Assembly (NCBI GenBank): GCA_019694455.1
Contig: JAIBBY010000001.1
Coordinates: forward strand, 248,001 to 312,000
DNA from: Pirellulales bacterium
GTDB taxonomy: Bacteria > Planctomycetota > Planctomycetia > Pirellulales > JAEUIK01
DNA: 64,000 bases
Direction of reading: 5' to 3'
The position numbers were made by a program, and so were the translations under genes. This document shows, piece by piece, positions 54,920 through 62,419 of this stretch; within the stretch, counting starts at the first letter, position 1, and every line of letters starts with the position of its first letter. Below the pieces are notes generated by a model. That model was not told the DNA's origin, did not search any database, and was given only the letters and a program-made list of their open reading frames with translations.

Positions 54920-54947
54920 TTGAATTGCGTGCTACTGTTGGTATGTT
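54920..54947 (+). promoter_or_regulatory. Promoter of the TIGR03000 gene
   Basis: TTGAAT (54920-54925) and TATGTT (54942-54947) are separated by 16 bases and lie in an AT-rich stretch 52 bases upstream of ATG 54999. The match to a sigma-70-type promoter is good but not perfect. Confidence 0.5.
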
Positions 54948-54961
54948 CTGAAGTTAGAACA
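54944..54961. promoter_or_regulatory. Perfect inverted repeat overlapping the TIGR03000 promoter
   Basis: TGTTCT (54944-54949) and AGAACA (54956-54961) are perfect inverted 6-base arms around GAAGTT. The repeat starts within the -10 element and covers the expected transcription start, the classical place for a repressor site. It could alternatively form a hairpin at the very 5' end of the mRNA. Confidence 0.45.
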
Positions 54962-54998
54962 CGTCGTTTAGGCAACCTTTTCGGGGAGCACCACACTG

Positions 54999-56093
54999 AT
55001 GTCTGGGAATTTCAAGAAGTTACCGTTGATCGCGGGGCTCGGCCTCGCCGCTTGGCTATTTATGGCCGCCGACGCCCACGCCTTCTGGGGCTCTTGGGGT
55101 AGCTCGGGCGGTTCGTGGGGCGGATCGAGTGGTGGCAGTTGGGGTAGCTCGGGTGGTTCGTCGGGCGGAAGCTGGGGTTCCAGCGGCGGCTCGTCGGGCG
55201 GCTGGGGACGCCATCATCATCGTTGGTTCCGCAAGCATCACCATTGGGGTGGTTCGTCGGGTGGAAGCTGGGGTTCCAGCGGCGGCTATGCCTATGCCGG
55301 TGGTTCGTCGGGCGGTAGCTGGGGTTCCAGCGGCGGCTCGTCGGGCGGAAGCTGGGGATCGAGTGGTGGTTCGTCGGGCGGTAGCTACGGCTCCAGCGGT
55401 GGCTCGTCGGGCTACACCTCCGGTTACGAAGTTCAAGACGTGATCGAACAACCTGCCCCGCCGACCGAACCGGGTTCGCCGAGCGACGCTCCGGCCGCTC
55501 CGGCGCCGGCCGCTGAAGGCACGGCCCCGGCTGAAGGCAGCTCGGCCTATATGCCGGTCGATGCCGATGCGGTGCTGCTCAATGTTCAGGTTCCGGGCGA
55601 TGCCAAGGTGTTCGTCAACGGCGCTGCGACCAACAGCACCGGCGCCGCGCGGCACTACGTTTCGCGCGGGCTGAAGAACAACGCCAGCTATGCCTACGAG
55701 ATCCGCGCCGAGGTCATGCGTGACGGCGAGACCGTCACCGAGACCAAGCAGGTAGTGGTGGTCGGCGGCCAGCGGGCCAACGTCAAGTTTTCGCTGGATG
55801 GACGGGAGACTGATCGCGTCGCTCGTCAGCCAGTGAAGACGACCCTGCTGCTGCGTGTTCCGGCCGATGCCAAGGTGTATCTGTCGGGCATGGAGACCAA
55901 GAGCACCGGCGAGCTCCGCGAGTTCTCGACGGCGAAGCTGACCGACGGTCAAACCTGGTCCGATTATGCCGTTCGCGTTGAGTTGAACCGCGATGGCCAG
56001 ACTCTGACCAAGGAAACCAATCTGTCGCTCATCGGTGGCGAAACCCGTGAGCTGTCGGTTGATTTCGACAACACCGCGGTCGCCCAGCGCTAG
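54999..56093 (+). CDS. Exported Gly/Ser/Trp-rich protein with two TIGR03000 domains
   Basis: The 364-residue protein has a signal peptide (about residues 1-29, ending ADAHA). Residues about 30-145 are a low-complexity SSGGSWGSSGG-type repeat region interrupted by a His/Arg cluster near residue 70-84 (RHHHRWFRKHHHW). A Pro/Ala linker follows, then two TIGR03000 domains at about 185-270 and 285-360, each with the pattern VP.DAKV, STG..R.F, V.RDG.T.TET, and VxVGG..a.V.F. TIGR03000 is a planctomycete-restricted domain of unknown function. It has its own promoter and a strong terminator, so it is a single gene that is probably abundant. The location is inferred to be the cell surface. Confidence 0.92.
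   Translation: MSGNFKKLPLIAGLGLAAWLFMAADAHAFWGSWGSSGGSWGGSSGGSWGSSGGSSGGSWGSSGGSSGGWGRHHHRWFRKHHHWGGSSGGSWGSSGGYAYAGGSSGGSWGSSGGSSGGSWGSSGGSSGGSYGSSGGSSGYTSGYEVQDVIEQPAPPTEPGSPSDAPAAPAPAAEGTAPAEGSSAYMPVDADAVLLNVQVPGDAKVFVNGAATNSTGAARHYVSRGLKNNASYAYEIRAEVMRDGETVTETKQVVVVGGQRANVKFSLDGRETDRVARQPVKTTLLLRVPADAKVYLSGMETKSTGELREFSTAKLTDGQTWSDYAVRVELNRDGQTLTKETNLSLIGGETRELSVDFDNTAVAQR
55084..55418 (+). repeat. Imperfect tandem repeat coding for SSGGSWG units
   Basis: Units of about 33-36 bases, built from GGTTCGTCGGGCGGAAGCTG and GGTTCCAGCGGCGGC-type blocks, are repeated about seven times inside the TIGR03000 gene, broken once by the His-rich segment. Near-identical DNA between units suggests recent expansion and contraction by slippage. 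Confidence 0.75.
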
Positions 56094-56123
56094 TCGCCGA
56101 GCGACTCCTAGTGCGACTTCCGA

Positions 56124-56167
56124 AAACCCTCGCAAGGCCGCAGCGCCTTGCGAGGGTTTCTTTTTTT
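56124..56167 (+). terminator. Rho-independent terminator of the TIGR03000 gene
   Basis: A perfect 15-base stem (56124-56138 with 56145-56159) with a 6-base loop (56139-56144) is followed by C and a run of T (56161-56167). It starts 31 bases after the stop codon. Confidence 0.97.
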
Positions 56168-56285
56168 CCGCCTGCGGCCGTCTGGCGAGGTTTGGCTTGC
56201 GTGTTGGCCTTAGACGGCCGATAACAAGACCAGTTCGTCCAACTTTGCTCCCATTGGGCGCGGGTCTGCGCCGCGCCGCCCGACA

Positions 56286-56885
56286 ATGGCCATTTCGACC
56301 ACCGATGCCGCTCAGGCGCCAATTGGTCCCAGATTGTCACGCGGCTGGAAGCTCGTGATCTCCGCGCTGTTGATCGTTCACGTCACCGCGGTGATCGTGT
56401 GTCCCTTGTCGATCGAAGGGTCCCCCATCGCGGGGCGACTTTGGCTGCTGCTGCAGCCATATGTGCAAGCCGCGTATCTGAATCACGGCTACCACTTCTT
56501 CGCTCCCCAGCCGGGCCCTAGTCATCTGTTGAAGTACGAACTCGAGCTAGCGGACGGTCGCAACGTAACCGCGACGATTCCCAGCCGCACGGCGAATCGC
56601 CCGCGACTCTTCTATCACCGGCACTTCATGCTCACCGAGTTCCTCAACATGCTGCACGAGCGCGCCCAAAGCAGCGAAGATCCAGCCTCGCCGCAGCGCC
56701 GCGTGTTTGAGCAATACAGCAATTCCTACGCCAACCATCTCCTCAAGAAGCACGACGCGCGCCGTGTCACGCTGCACCTGACGCGCCATCTGATTCCTTA
56801 CCCGGAAGAGGTACTGCGCGGGCGTCCTCTGAACGACCCCACGCTATACCAGGAGCTGTACACACGCACTTACGTGGCGGATTAA
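56286..56885 (+). CDS. Hypothetical partner protein of the HTTM gene, one N-terminal membrane helix (199 aa)
   Basis: The protein has one strong hydrophobic segment at about 22-46 and a soluble rest with conserved-looking aromatic residues (NHGYHFFAPQPGPSHLLKYELE, FYHRHFMLTEFLNML, VTLHLTRHLIP). I do not recognise a family. Its stop lies two bases before the HTTM gene start, so they form a pair; similar pairs with HTTM proteins occur in planctomycetes to my knowledge. No signal-peptide cleavage site is apparent; the helix is probably an anchor with the C-terminal part outside. Confidence 0.75.
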   Translation: MAISTTDAAQAPIGPRLSRGWKLVISALLIVHVTAVIVCPLSIEGSPIAGRLWLLLQPYVQAAYLNHGYHFFAPQPGPSHLLKYELELADGRNVTATIPSRTANRPRLFYHRHFMLTEFLNMLHERAQSSEDPASPQRRVFEQYSNSYANHLLKKHDARRVTLHLTRHLIPYPEEVLRGRPLNDPTLYQELYTRTYVAD

Positions 56886-56887
56886 CA

Positions 56888-57919
56888 ATGAAGCTAGCCG
56901 TGCAATACCTCCGCGAATTGTACAAGGCGTGCATGGCCGGTTGGGATCGGTTTTGGTTCGCTCCCAGCGACCCAGCGACCTATTCGCTGATTCGCATCCT
57001 GGCTGGCGCCATGATGTTCTACACCCATCTGGTGTGGACGATTGGACTCGATGATTTCTTCGGTCCCAACGCGTGGCTGTCAAACGCCGCGGTAAACGCG
57101 TATTACGATTCGCCCTACCCGTGGAGCTATCTCTGGCACACACAGTCAACCGCCACCTTGTACGCCGTCCATCTTGCCGGCTTGGTGGTGTTCGCCTGCT
57201 TGACGGTTGGGTTCTTTAGCCGCATGGCGTCGGTGCTCTCTTATCTCATCGTCGTGGCATACGTCAATCGACTGCCCGGCGCGCTGTTTGGGCTCGATCA
57301 ACTCAACGCGCTGTTGGCCATGTATCTGATGGTGGGGCCTTGCGGCGCTCGCTACTCGGTCGATCGTTGGCTGGCCAAACGGCGTTCGGGTAGAGCGAGC
57401 GAAGTGGCGCCGAGCGTCGGCGCCACGATCGGTATTCGCCTCATTCAACTCCACATGTGCGTGATTTACTTTTTCGCCGGTATTTCCAAATTGCAAGGTC
57501 CGGCTTGGTGGGATGGCAGCGCGCTGTGGGGCGCGGTCGGCAACCTGGAATACCAATCGATCGACATGACTTGGCTGGCCGGCTGGCCGCTGGCAATCGC
57601 GGCGATGACGCATGTCACCGTCTTGTGGGAACTAAGCTATCCGGCGCTGGTTTGGCCCCGACTGACGCGGCCGCTGGTCCTGGCGCTGGCCGTGCCGCTG
57701 CATTTGGGAATCGGACTCTTCTTGGGAATGCCGACCTTCGGCCTCATCATGCTGGTGGGCAACCTAGCGTTCGTCTCGCCGTGGCTGGTGCGCACAATCG
57801 TCGAGCGTCAGGCGCCCCAGCAATCGGAACCGGAACTGCTGCCGCTCGACGTGCGCGGCGGGGCAGGGACCCCGCGCCAGCGGAAGAGCCGCGCCGGAGA
57901 AACCTCCGCCGTGGCGTAG
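56888..57919 (+). CDS. HTTM-domain (vitamin K-dependent carboxylase-like) membrane protein
   Basis: The 343-residue protein has about nine hydrophobic segments. The HTTM domain is recognisable by SLIRILAGAMMFYTHLVW, the DQLNALLAMYLM segment, IRLIQLHMCVIYFFAGISKLQGPAWWDGSALW and WELSYPALVW. HTTM is the membrane domain related to vertebrate vitamin K-dependent gamma-carboxylase, which needs a reduced quinone; the bacterial role is unknown. The catalytic Lys equivalent cannot be assigned by eye. It is coupled to the preceding gene and ends 10 bases before the opposite-strand HdeD-like gene stop. The C-terminal tail holds a G-rich motif. Confidence 0.88.
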   Translation: MKLAVQYLRELYKACMAGWDRFWFAPSDPATYSLIRILAGAMMFYTHLVWTIGLDDFFGPNAWLSNAAVNAYYDSPYPWSYLWHTQSTATLYAVHLAGLVVFACLTVGFFSRMASVLSYLIVVAYVNRLPGALFGLDQLNALLAMYLMVGPCGARYSVDRWLAKRRSGRASEVAPSVGATIGIRLIQLHMCVIYFFAGISKLQGPAWWDGSALWGAVGNLEYQSIDMTWLAGWPLAIAAMTHVTVLWELSYPALVWPRLTRPLVLALAVPLHLGIGLFLGMPTFGLIMLVGNLAFVSPWLVRTIVERQAPQQSEPELLPLDVRGGAGTPRQRKSRAGETSAVA

Positions 57920-57929
57920 CGGAAGGCCG

Positions 57930-58478
57930 CTAGGTCGCTTCTCTGATCTTGGCGCCAACTCCCTTGAGTCGGAACGCCAGCATGATTTCGACGATTCCCA
58001 GGCCAATGGCGAAGCAGCCGACGAGCCACATGAGGCTCAATAATCCGGCGCCCGGCCAGGCGAACAGCATCACGCCAAAGGCGATCGAGATCAAACCTTC
58101 GAGGGCCTGCGCCCATTCGTTTTCGATGTGCGCGCGAAGTTGAATCGCCGCGATGATCTCGAACACCCCGCGTACAATCGCCCAAGCGGCGATTACACTC
58201 AACATCATGACCGCCGTCAATCCGGGCCAGAGGATCGCGCCCACGCCGGCAATGATGCTCATGATGCCGACGACCAATAAGCCCCACAGCGTCCGACCGG
58301 GAGCGGCAAACGCGAACCAGGCGGCGGCAATGCCGTCCGAAATCGCATAGATGCCGAATAGCAGGATCACCACTTTGAGCGTGACTCCCGGCCAGATCCA
58401 AGCCAGCACGCCAAAAACGATCGCGGCAACGCCGCGGATGAGCAGCACCCACCAATTTTTTGCCAGCGCGTCTAACAT
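57930..58478 (-). CDS. HdeD/DUF308-family membrane protein
   Basis: ATG 58478 lies behind GAGGGTC, giving 182 residues; the frame is open to 58520. Six short hydrophobic segments in three pairs (WWVLLIRGVAAIVFGVLAWIWPG, FGIYAISDGIAAAW, IISIIAGVGAILWPG-like, ISIAFGVMLFAWPGAGL) carry the repeated WPG turns of the DUF308 family. HdeD is linked to acid resistance in E. coli; here the role is unassigned. It is a single gene convergent with the HTTM gene. Confidence 0.9.
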   Translation of the reverse strand: MLDALAKNWWVLLIRGVAAIVFGVLAWIWPGVTLKVVILLFGIYAISDGIAAAWFAFAAPGRTLWGLLVVGIMSIIAGVGAILWPGLTAVMMLSVIAAWAIVRGVFEIIAAIQLRAHIENEWAQALEGLISIAFGVMLFAWPGAGLLSLMWLVGCFAIGLGIVEIMLAFRLKGVGAKIREAT

Positions 58479-58600
58479 AGTTTGACCCTCTGTATTGGAC
58501 CAACTGCAAGTGTTTCCCATGGCTCATCGGCGCACCGCTGATTCGAGCAGGCGCCGACTGGCAATTCAATCCAAGTTTTCTCGTTTTTGACTGGTGCCGC

Positions 58601-58629
58601 GGGGTAGGGGAGGGCAGGGCAGGGAGAGG
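58601..58629 (+). repeat. G-rich motif (longest copy) upstream of asd
   Basis: Five G-runs of three or four bases separated by TA, A, CA and CA, in a stretch of 29 bases. It is the strongest G-quadruplex candidate of the window and belongs to the dispersed GGGCAGGG family. Confidence 0.6.
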
Positions 58630-58761
58630 CGCCTCGGATACCAGCTCCGCCTTGGCCGAACCCGGGCTTGCCACGAATTGTCTGGTTCGAGGCTGCTGGT
58701 TTATACTGTCCGATTCGCCGGGTCGATCGCGGCCCGGCTGTCAGCAATACGGAGAGTCAAG

Positions 58762-59787
58762 GTGTTCGAGTCGATTGCCGTCGTAGGCGCCACCGGCGCC
58801 GTGGGCCGGATCATTCTCAAGCTGTTGGAAGAACGCAACTTTCCCGCGGAGCGCGTCAAGTTGCTGGCCTCCAAACGATCCGCTGGCTCGAAAATCATGT
58901 TTCGAGGCCAAGAACAGGTCGTAGTCGAAATGACTCCGGAGGCCTTCGAAGGCGTGGATTTGGCCATTGGCAGCACGCCGGACGAGACTGCCCGCGACTT
59001 TGTGCCCTGGGCGGTCGCACGTGGTTGTGTCGTGGTGGACGAAAGCGGCTACTGGCGGATGGACCCCAAGGTGCCGTTGGTGGTGCCCGAGGTAAATGCG
59101 GACGCCATCGAGCAGCATCAAGGCATCATCGCCAGTCCCAATTGCTCCACCACGCAGATGGTGGTGGCGCTCAAACCGCTGCACGACGCCGCGCGGGTGC
59201 GCCGCGTGGTGGTGAGCACCTATCAGGCGACCAGCGGCGCCGGCCTGGCCGGTTGCCGCGATCTGGAAGACGGCACCCGCGCCCACCAAACGGGCAACGA
59301 GTTCCGCTACGAGACGTTTGCCCACCCGATTGCCTTTAACCTGATACCGCAAATCGGCTCGTCCAAGCACGAGGGCTACACCTCGGAAGAAATCAAAATG
59401 GTGCATGAGACGCACAAGATCATGGGCGACGACACGATTGCTGTCTGTCCCACCTGCGTCCGCGTGCCGGTGAGCAACTGTCACAGCGAGAGCATTCTCG
59501 TGGAGACCGAGCGCAAGATCACAGTCAAAGAAGCGCGACGCCTGTTTAGCGAGTTTCCGGGCATTGTGGTGGTCGACGACCTGGCGGCCAAGCAATACCC
59601 CATGCCGCTCACTTGCGACAACCGCGACGAGGTGTTCATTGGCCGCATTCGCGAGGACTTGTCCAGCCCCAATGGACTGGCGTTCTGGTGCGTCAGCGAC
59701 AATCTACGCAAAGGGGCGGCGACGAACGCAGTGCAAATCGCCGAGGTGATCGCCCGTACCCGAGGCGCCCAGGTCGCCGCGCGCTAA
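58762..59787 (+). CDS. asd: Aspartate-semialdehyde dehydrogenase
   Basis: The best start is GTG 58762 behind GGAGAGTC, giving 341 residues, the normal Asd length; the frame is open to 58594. The enzyme reduces aspartyl phosphate to the semialdehyde for lysine, threonine, methionine and diaminopimelate. It has VVGATGAVGRIIL for NADP, the nucleophile Cys128 in SPNCSTTQM, the ETHKIMG stretch and VRVPVSNCHSESI with the catalytic His. No other aspartate-pathway gene is adjacent. truA starts about 110 bases later. Confidence 0.96.
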   Translation: MFESIAVVGATGAVGRIILKLLEERNFPAERVKLLASKRSAGSKIMFRGQEQVVVEMTPEAFEGVDLAIGSTPDETARDFVPWAVARGCVVVDESGYWRMDPKVPLVVPEVNADAIEQHQGIIASPNCSTTQMVVALKPLHDAARVRRVVVSTYQATSGAGLAGCRDLEDGTRAHQTGNEFRYETFAHPIAFNLIPQIGSSKHEGYTSEEIKMVHETHKIMGDDTIAVCPTCVRVPVSNCHSESILVETERKITVKEARRLFSEFPGIVVVDDLAAKQYPMPLTCDNRDEVFIGRIREDLSSPNGLAFWCVSDNLRKGAATNAVQIAEVIARTRGAQVAAR

Positions 59788-59842
59788 CTTTGCGGCGATT
59801 GGCCACTAGCGGATTGTTGCCAACAATAGAGTGACGGCCCGC

Positions 59843-59861
59843 GCGGGCAGGGCAGGGGGCC
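59843..59861 (+). repeat. G-rich motif between asd and truA
   Basis: GCGGGCAGGGCAGGGGGCC, a close copy of the GGGCAGGGCAGGGGG consensus, lies alone in the 110-base gap between the two genes. Confidence 0.6.
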
Positions 59862-59897
59862 ATGCCGCGCGTCGCCCGCTGAAACACGAATCGCCAA

Positions 59898-60701
59898 TTG
59901 CGCACTATTCAACTCACGATCGCGTACGACGGCGCCGCCTACGCGGGCTGGCAGGTGCAGGCTGAGCAGCCCACCATTCAAGCCGCGATCGAGTCCGCGG
60001 TTCTTAAAATCACCGGAACACCGACGCGGGTCATCGCCAGTGGCCGCACCGACTCGGGCGTGCATGCACTGGGGCAAGTGGCCAGTTTCGACACCGAGAG
60101 TCGATTGACCGCCGGGCAGTTGCAGCGCGCCCTCAATGCTGAATTGCCGCATGACATCGCGGTGCTGCGCGCTGTCGACGCGCGGCCCGGTTTCCACGCC
60201 ATTCGCGATTGCATCGGCAAGCGCTATCGCTACGTGCTGCACGACGGGCCCACGCGCGACGTCTTTCACCGTCATCACTCATGGCATGTGCGGCAACGCC
60301 TCGATGTCGGCGCCATGCGGCAGGCGGCGGGGGCGCTAGTGGGCTCACACGATTTTCGCAGCTTCGAGACCCAATGGCCCAACCGCGAGTCGAGCGTGCG
60401 CACCGTTCGCGAGATCGCCATCGAGCGGCGCACTGACCATCCGTCGTTGATCGACTTCGAAATCGAGGCCGACGGGTTCTTGTACAACATGGTGCGCGCC
60501 ATCGTCGGCACGTTAGTTGAAGTGGGGCGTAGCACGCGATCGATCGATTGGCCCACGGCGGTGCTCGCCGCGCAAGATCGAAGTCAGGCCGGCGCCACTG
60601 CGCCTGCGCAGGGTCTATTTCTGCTGCGGGTGGACTATCCTCCCGATGTATTGTTGCTGGTCTCGGATCATGCCGCAGCCGAGGCGACGCGGGGTGAATA
60701 G
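59898..60701 (+). CDS. truA: tRNA pseudouridine(38-40) synthase TruA
   Basis: The 267-residue enzyme isomerises U38-U40 of tRNA anticodon arms. It starts RTIQLTIAYDGAAYAGWQ and carries SGRTDSGVHA with the catalytic Asp52; KRYRYVLHDG and FLYNMVRAIVGTLVEVG complete the family marks. The only start consistent with the N-terminus is TTG 59898; no ribosome site is seen. The GT4 gene starts two bases after its stop. Confidence 0.95.
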   Translation: MRTIQLTIAYDGAAYAGWQVQAEQPTIQAAIESAVLKITGTPTRVIASGRTDSGVHALGQVASFDTESRLTAGQLQRALNAELPHDIAVLRAVDARPGFHAIRDCIGKRYRYVLHDGPTRDVFHRHHSWHVRQRLDVGAMRQAAGALVGSHDFRSFETQWPNRESSVRTVREIAIERRTDHPSLIDFEIEADGFLYNMVRAIVGTLVEVGRSTRSIDWPTAVLAAQDRSQAGATAPAQGLFLLRVDYPPDVLLLVSDHAAAEATRGE

Positions 60702-60703
60702 CC

Positions 60704-61879
60704 ATGCGCGTGGCCCACATCATTACTCGTTTGATTCTGGGAGGCGCTCAGGAAAACACGGTCTACAACTGCGCAGACCTGATACACCGCCACGGCGACG
60801 AAGTGCTGCTCATCACTGGTCCGCCGCTGGGCCCCGAAGGAAGTTTGATCGAGCGGGCCAAGGCGGCGGGCATCCCTTTGGCGATCGTGCCGCAATTGCG
60901 CCGCGCGATTCACCCCCTGCGCGACGCGGTAAGCTATCGACAACTCAAACGCCTGCTGCGCGACTATCGCCCCGATGTGGTCCACACGCATAGCGCAAAG
61001 GCCGGAGTGTTGGGACGAATCGCCGCACGGCGCGCCGGCGTGCCGGTGGTGGTGCATGGGGTTCACGGCGCGCCTTGGCATCCGTATCAAAGCGCCGCCG
61101 CCCGCACACTGTTCCAGGCATGCGAACGCTATGCGGCGCGCTCGTGTGATCACTTCATCTGCGTGGCCGACGCCATGCGCGACCTGATGGTGGCAGAGGG
61201 GATTGCGCCTGCGGAGCGATTCACCACGATTTATAGCGGGATGGAAGTGGCGCCATTCTTGGCGGCAGATACGCAGCGCGATCGCGTCCGCGCTGAGTTA
61301 GGATTCGCGCCAGAGCATGTCGTGATCGGCAAGATCGCTCGGCTATTTCATCTTAAAGGGCACGACGATGTGATCGCCGCCGCCGAACAGTTGGTGCGCT
61401 CGGCGCCGCAGGCGCGGTTTCTCTTTGTGGGCGACGGCGTCTTGGCCGCGGAATTGAAGCAATCGATCCACCGGAGCGGACTCGACGAGTATTTCCGCTT
61501 CACCGGCTTGGTTCCGCCCGAGAGGATTCCTGAATTGATCGGCGCCATGGATGTGTTGGCGCACGCCAGCCTGAGAGAAGGGCTCGCCCGAGCGCTGCCG
61601 CAGGCGCTGATCGCCGGAAAACCCGTTGTCACCTACGACATCGACGGCGCGCGCGAGGTGGCGATTCCAGGGGAGACGGGCTATTTATTGTCTCCACGCG
61701 ATGTGCCTGGCATGGCCCGCGCGCTGCTGGAACTGGCCGCCGATCCCAAGCTGCGCGAGCGACTGGGGTCCGAGGGTCGCCGGCGCTTCGCCGATCTGTT
61801 TCGTCACGAGCGGATGACCGAGGAAACTCGCGCCATCTATGAGCGACTGCTGAACGCGAAACGATCGCGCGCAGGATAG
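60704..61879 (+). CDS. GT4-family glycosyltransferase
   Basis: The 391-residue protein starts MRVAHIITRLILGGAQENTV, the usual GT4 start with the G-G-A loop, and has a GT-B fold. The C-terminal domain carries the donor-binding motif GLARALPQALIAGKPVV and EVAIPGETGYLL. DVVHTHSAKAGVLGRIAA is the acceptor-side loop. It transfers a sugar from a nucleotide donor, probably to a lipid or polysaccharide precursor; the acceptor is unknown. It is cotranscribed with truA by spacing. Confidence 0.94.
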   Translation: MRVAHIITRLILGGAQENTVYNCADLIHRHGDEVLLITGPPLGPEGSLIERAKAAGIPLAIVPQLRRAIHPLRDAVSYRQLKRLLRDYRPDVVHTHSAKAGVLGRIAARRAGVPVVVHGVHGAPWHPYQSAAARTLFQACERYAARSCDHFICVADAMRDLMVAEGIAPAERFTTIYSGMEVAPFLAADTQRDRVRAELGFAPEHVVIGKIARLFHLKGHDDVIAAAEQLVRSAPQARFLFVGDGVLAAELKQSIHRSGLDEYFRFTGLVPPERIPELIGAMDVLAHASLREGLARALPQALIAGKPVVTYDIDGAREVAIPGETGYLLSPRDVPGMARALLELAADPKLRERLGSEGRRRFADLFRHERMTEETRAIYERLLNAKRSRAG

Positions 61880-61962
61880 GTTGTGGGCGCGGTGGCCGAC
61901 GCCGGATTTTCTGGTCGCGCCGACTTGAGCCGACCGAGCCAGCGCCACCGCGCCCCGCAGTG

Positions 61963-62220
61963 CTACCAGCGGAACCACCACCACGACGTTTGTTGCGGCG
62001 GGGCGTAGTACGGCGCTGGAGCAAAGCCGCCAAAGTACGGGTTGGCCATCATAGGCGGGGCGCCCTGCGCGTCGATCAGGGTCGCGCCCCCCAAGGCCGG
62101 CAGGTGCATGTAGGTGTAGCTGAATGGCTGCTGGCGATGATGATGCGGATGCCCCCATTGGGCGCCGGCTGGCGCGGCGGCGCCAAGGGTCAAGGCGAGT
62201 GCGATCACGATGGTTTTCAT
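61963..62220 (-). CDS. Small secreted His/Pro/aromatic-rich protein (85 aa)
   Basis: ATG 62220 has AAGAAGG upstream and starts a signal peptide (MKTIVIALALTLGAAAPAGA). The mature part of about 65 residues is rich in Pro, Tyr, Phe, His and Gly, with an early HPHHHR cluster, and ends WWWFRW. I do not recognise it. Its ATG overlaps the stop of a 46-codon frame as ATGA. Confidence 0.7.
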   Translation of the reverse strand: MKTIVIALALTLGAAAPAGAQWGHPHHHRQQPFSYTYMHLPALGGATLIDAQGAPPMMANPYFGGFAPAPYYAPPQQTSWWWFRW

Positions 62221-62357
62221 GCTGCGGCCTTCTTTCGTTCGCGCGACTGCCGCTTGATGCCTTCGAGCAATTGCAACAATCGCAAGGTCTCCGGATCGAT
62301 TGTACTCCGATTCTCCGGCGAGACAAAAAAGCCGTCCGCCGCGCCCGGTTGATTCAA
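62217..62357 (-). CDS. Possible 46-aa protein coupled to the small secreted gene
   Basis: The frame starts at TTG 62357 and ends in a TGA that overlaps the next ATG (ATGA). The product ends in a helix-like segment PETLRLLQLLEGIKRQSRER. Coding use looks normal and the overlap supports it, but the start codon is weak and no ribosome site is visible. Confidence 0.35.
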   Translation of the reverse strand: MNQPGAADGFFVSPENRSTIDPETLRLLQLLEGIKRQSRERKKAAA

Positions 62358-62381
62358 TGTGCAATGTTCAGGCAATGCTGC

Positions 62382-62403
62382 GGGGCAGGGCAGGGGGGGT
62401 AGG
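62382..62403 (+). repeat. G-rich motif between the small secreted protein genes and the dehydrogenase
   Basis: GGGGCAGGGCAGGGGGGG followed by TAGG, a copy of the dispersed motif, with its last G-run long enough to contribute two tracts of a quadruplex. Confidence 0.6.
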
Positions 62404-62419
62404 CGAGTTGTCCGCCATT

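Larger units (their letters stand above)
54627..54998. other. Intergenic region upstream of the TIGR03000 gene
   Basis: About 370 bases, less GC-rich than the surroundings after about 54840. It contains the promoter and palindrome described separately. No terminator for the PIMT-like gene and no small gene were recognised. Confidence 0.5.

Noticed and set aside
55129-55443. Alternative-frame ORF inside the Gly/Ser repeats
   Set aside because: An artefact of the DNA repeat; the other frame has a signal peptide, a ribosome site and the two TIGR03000 domains.
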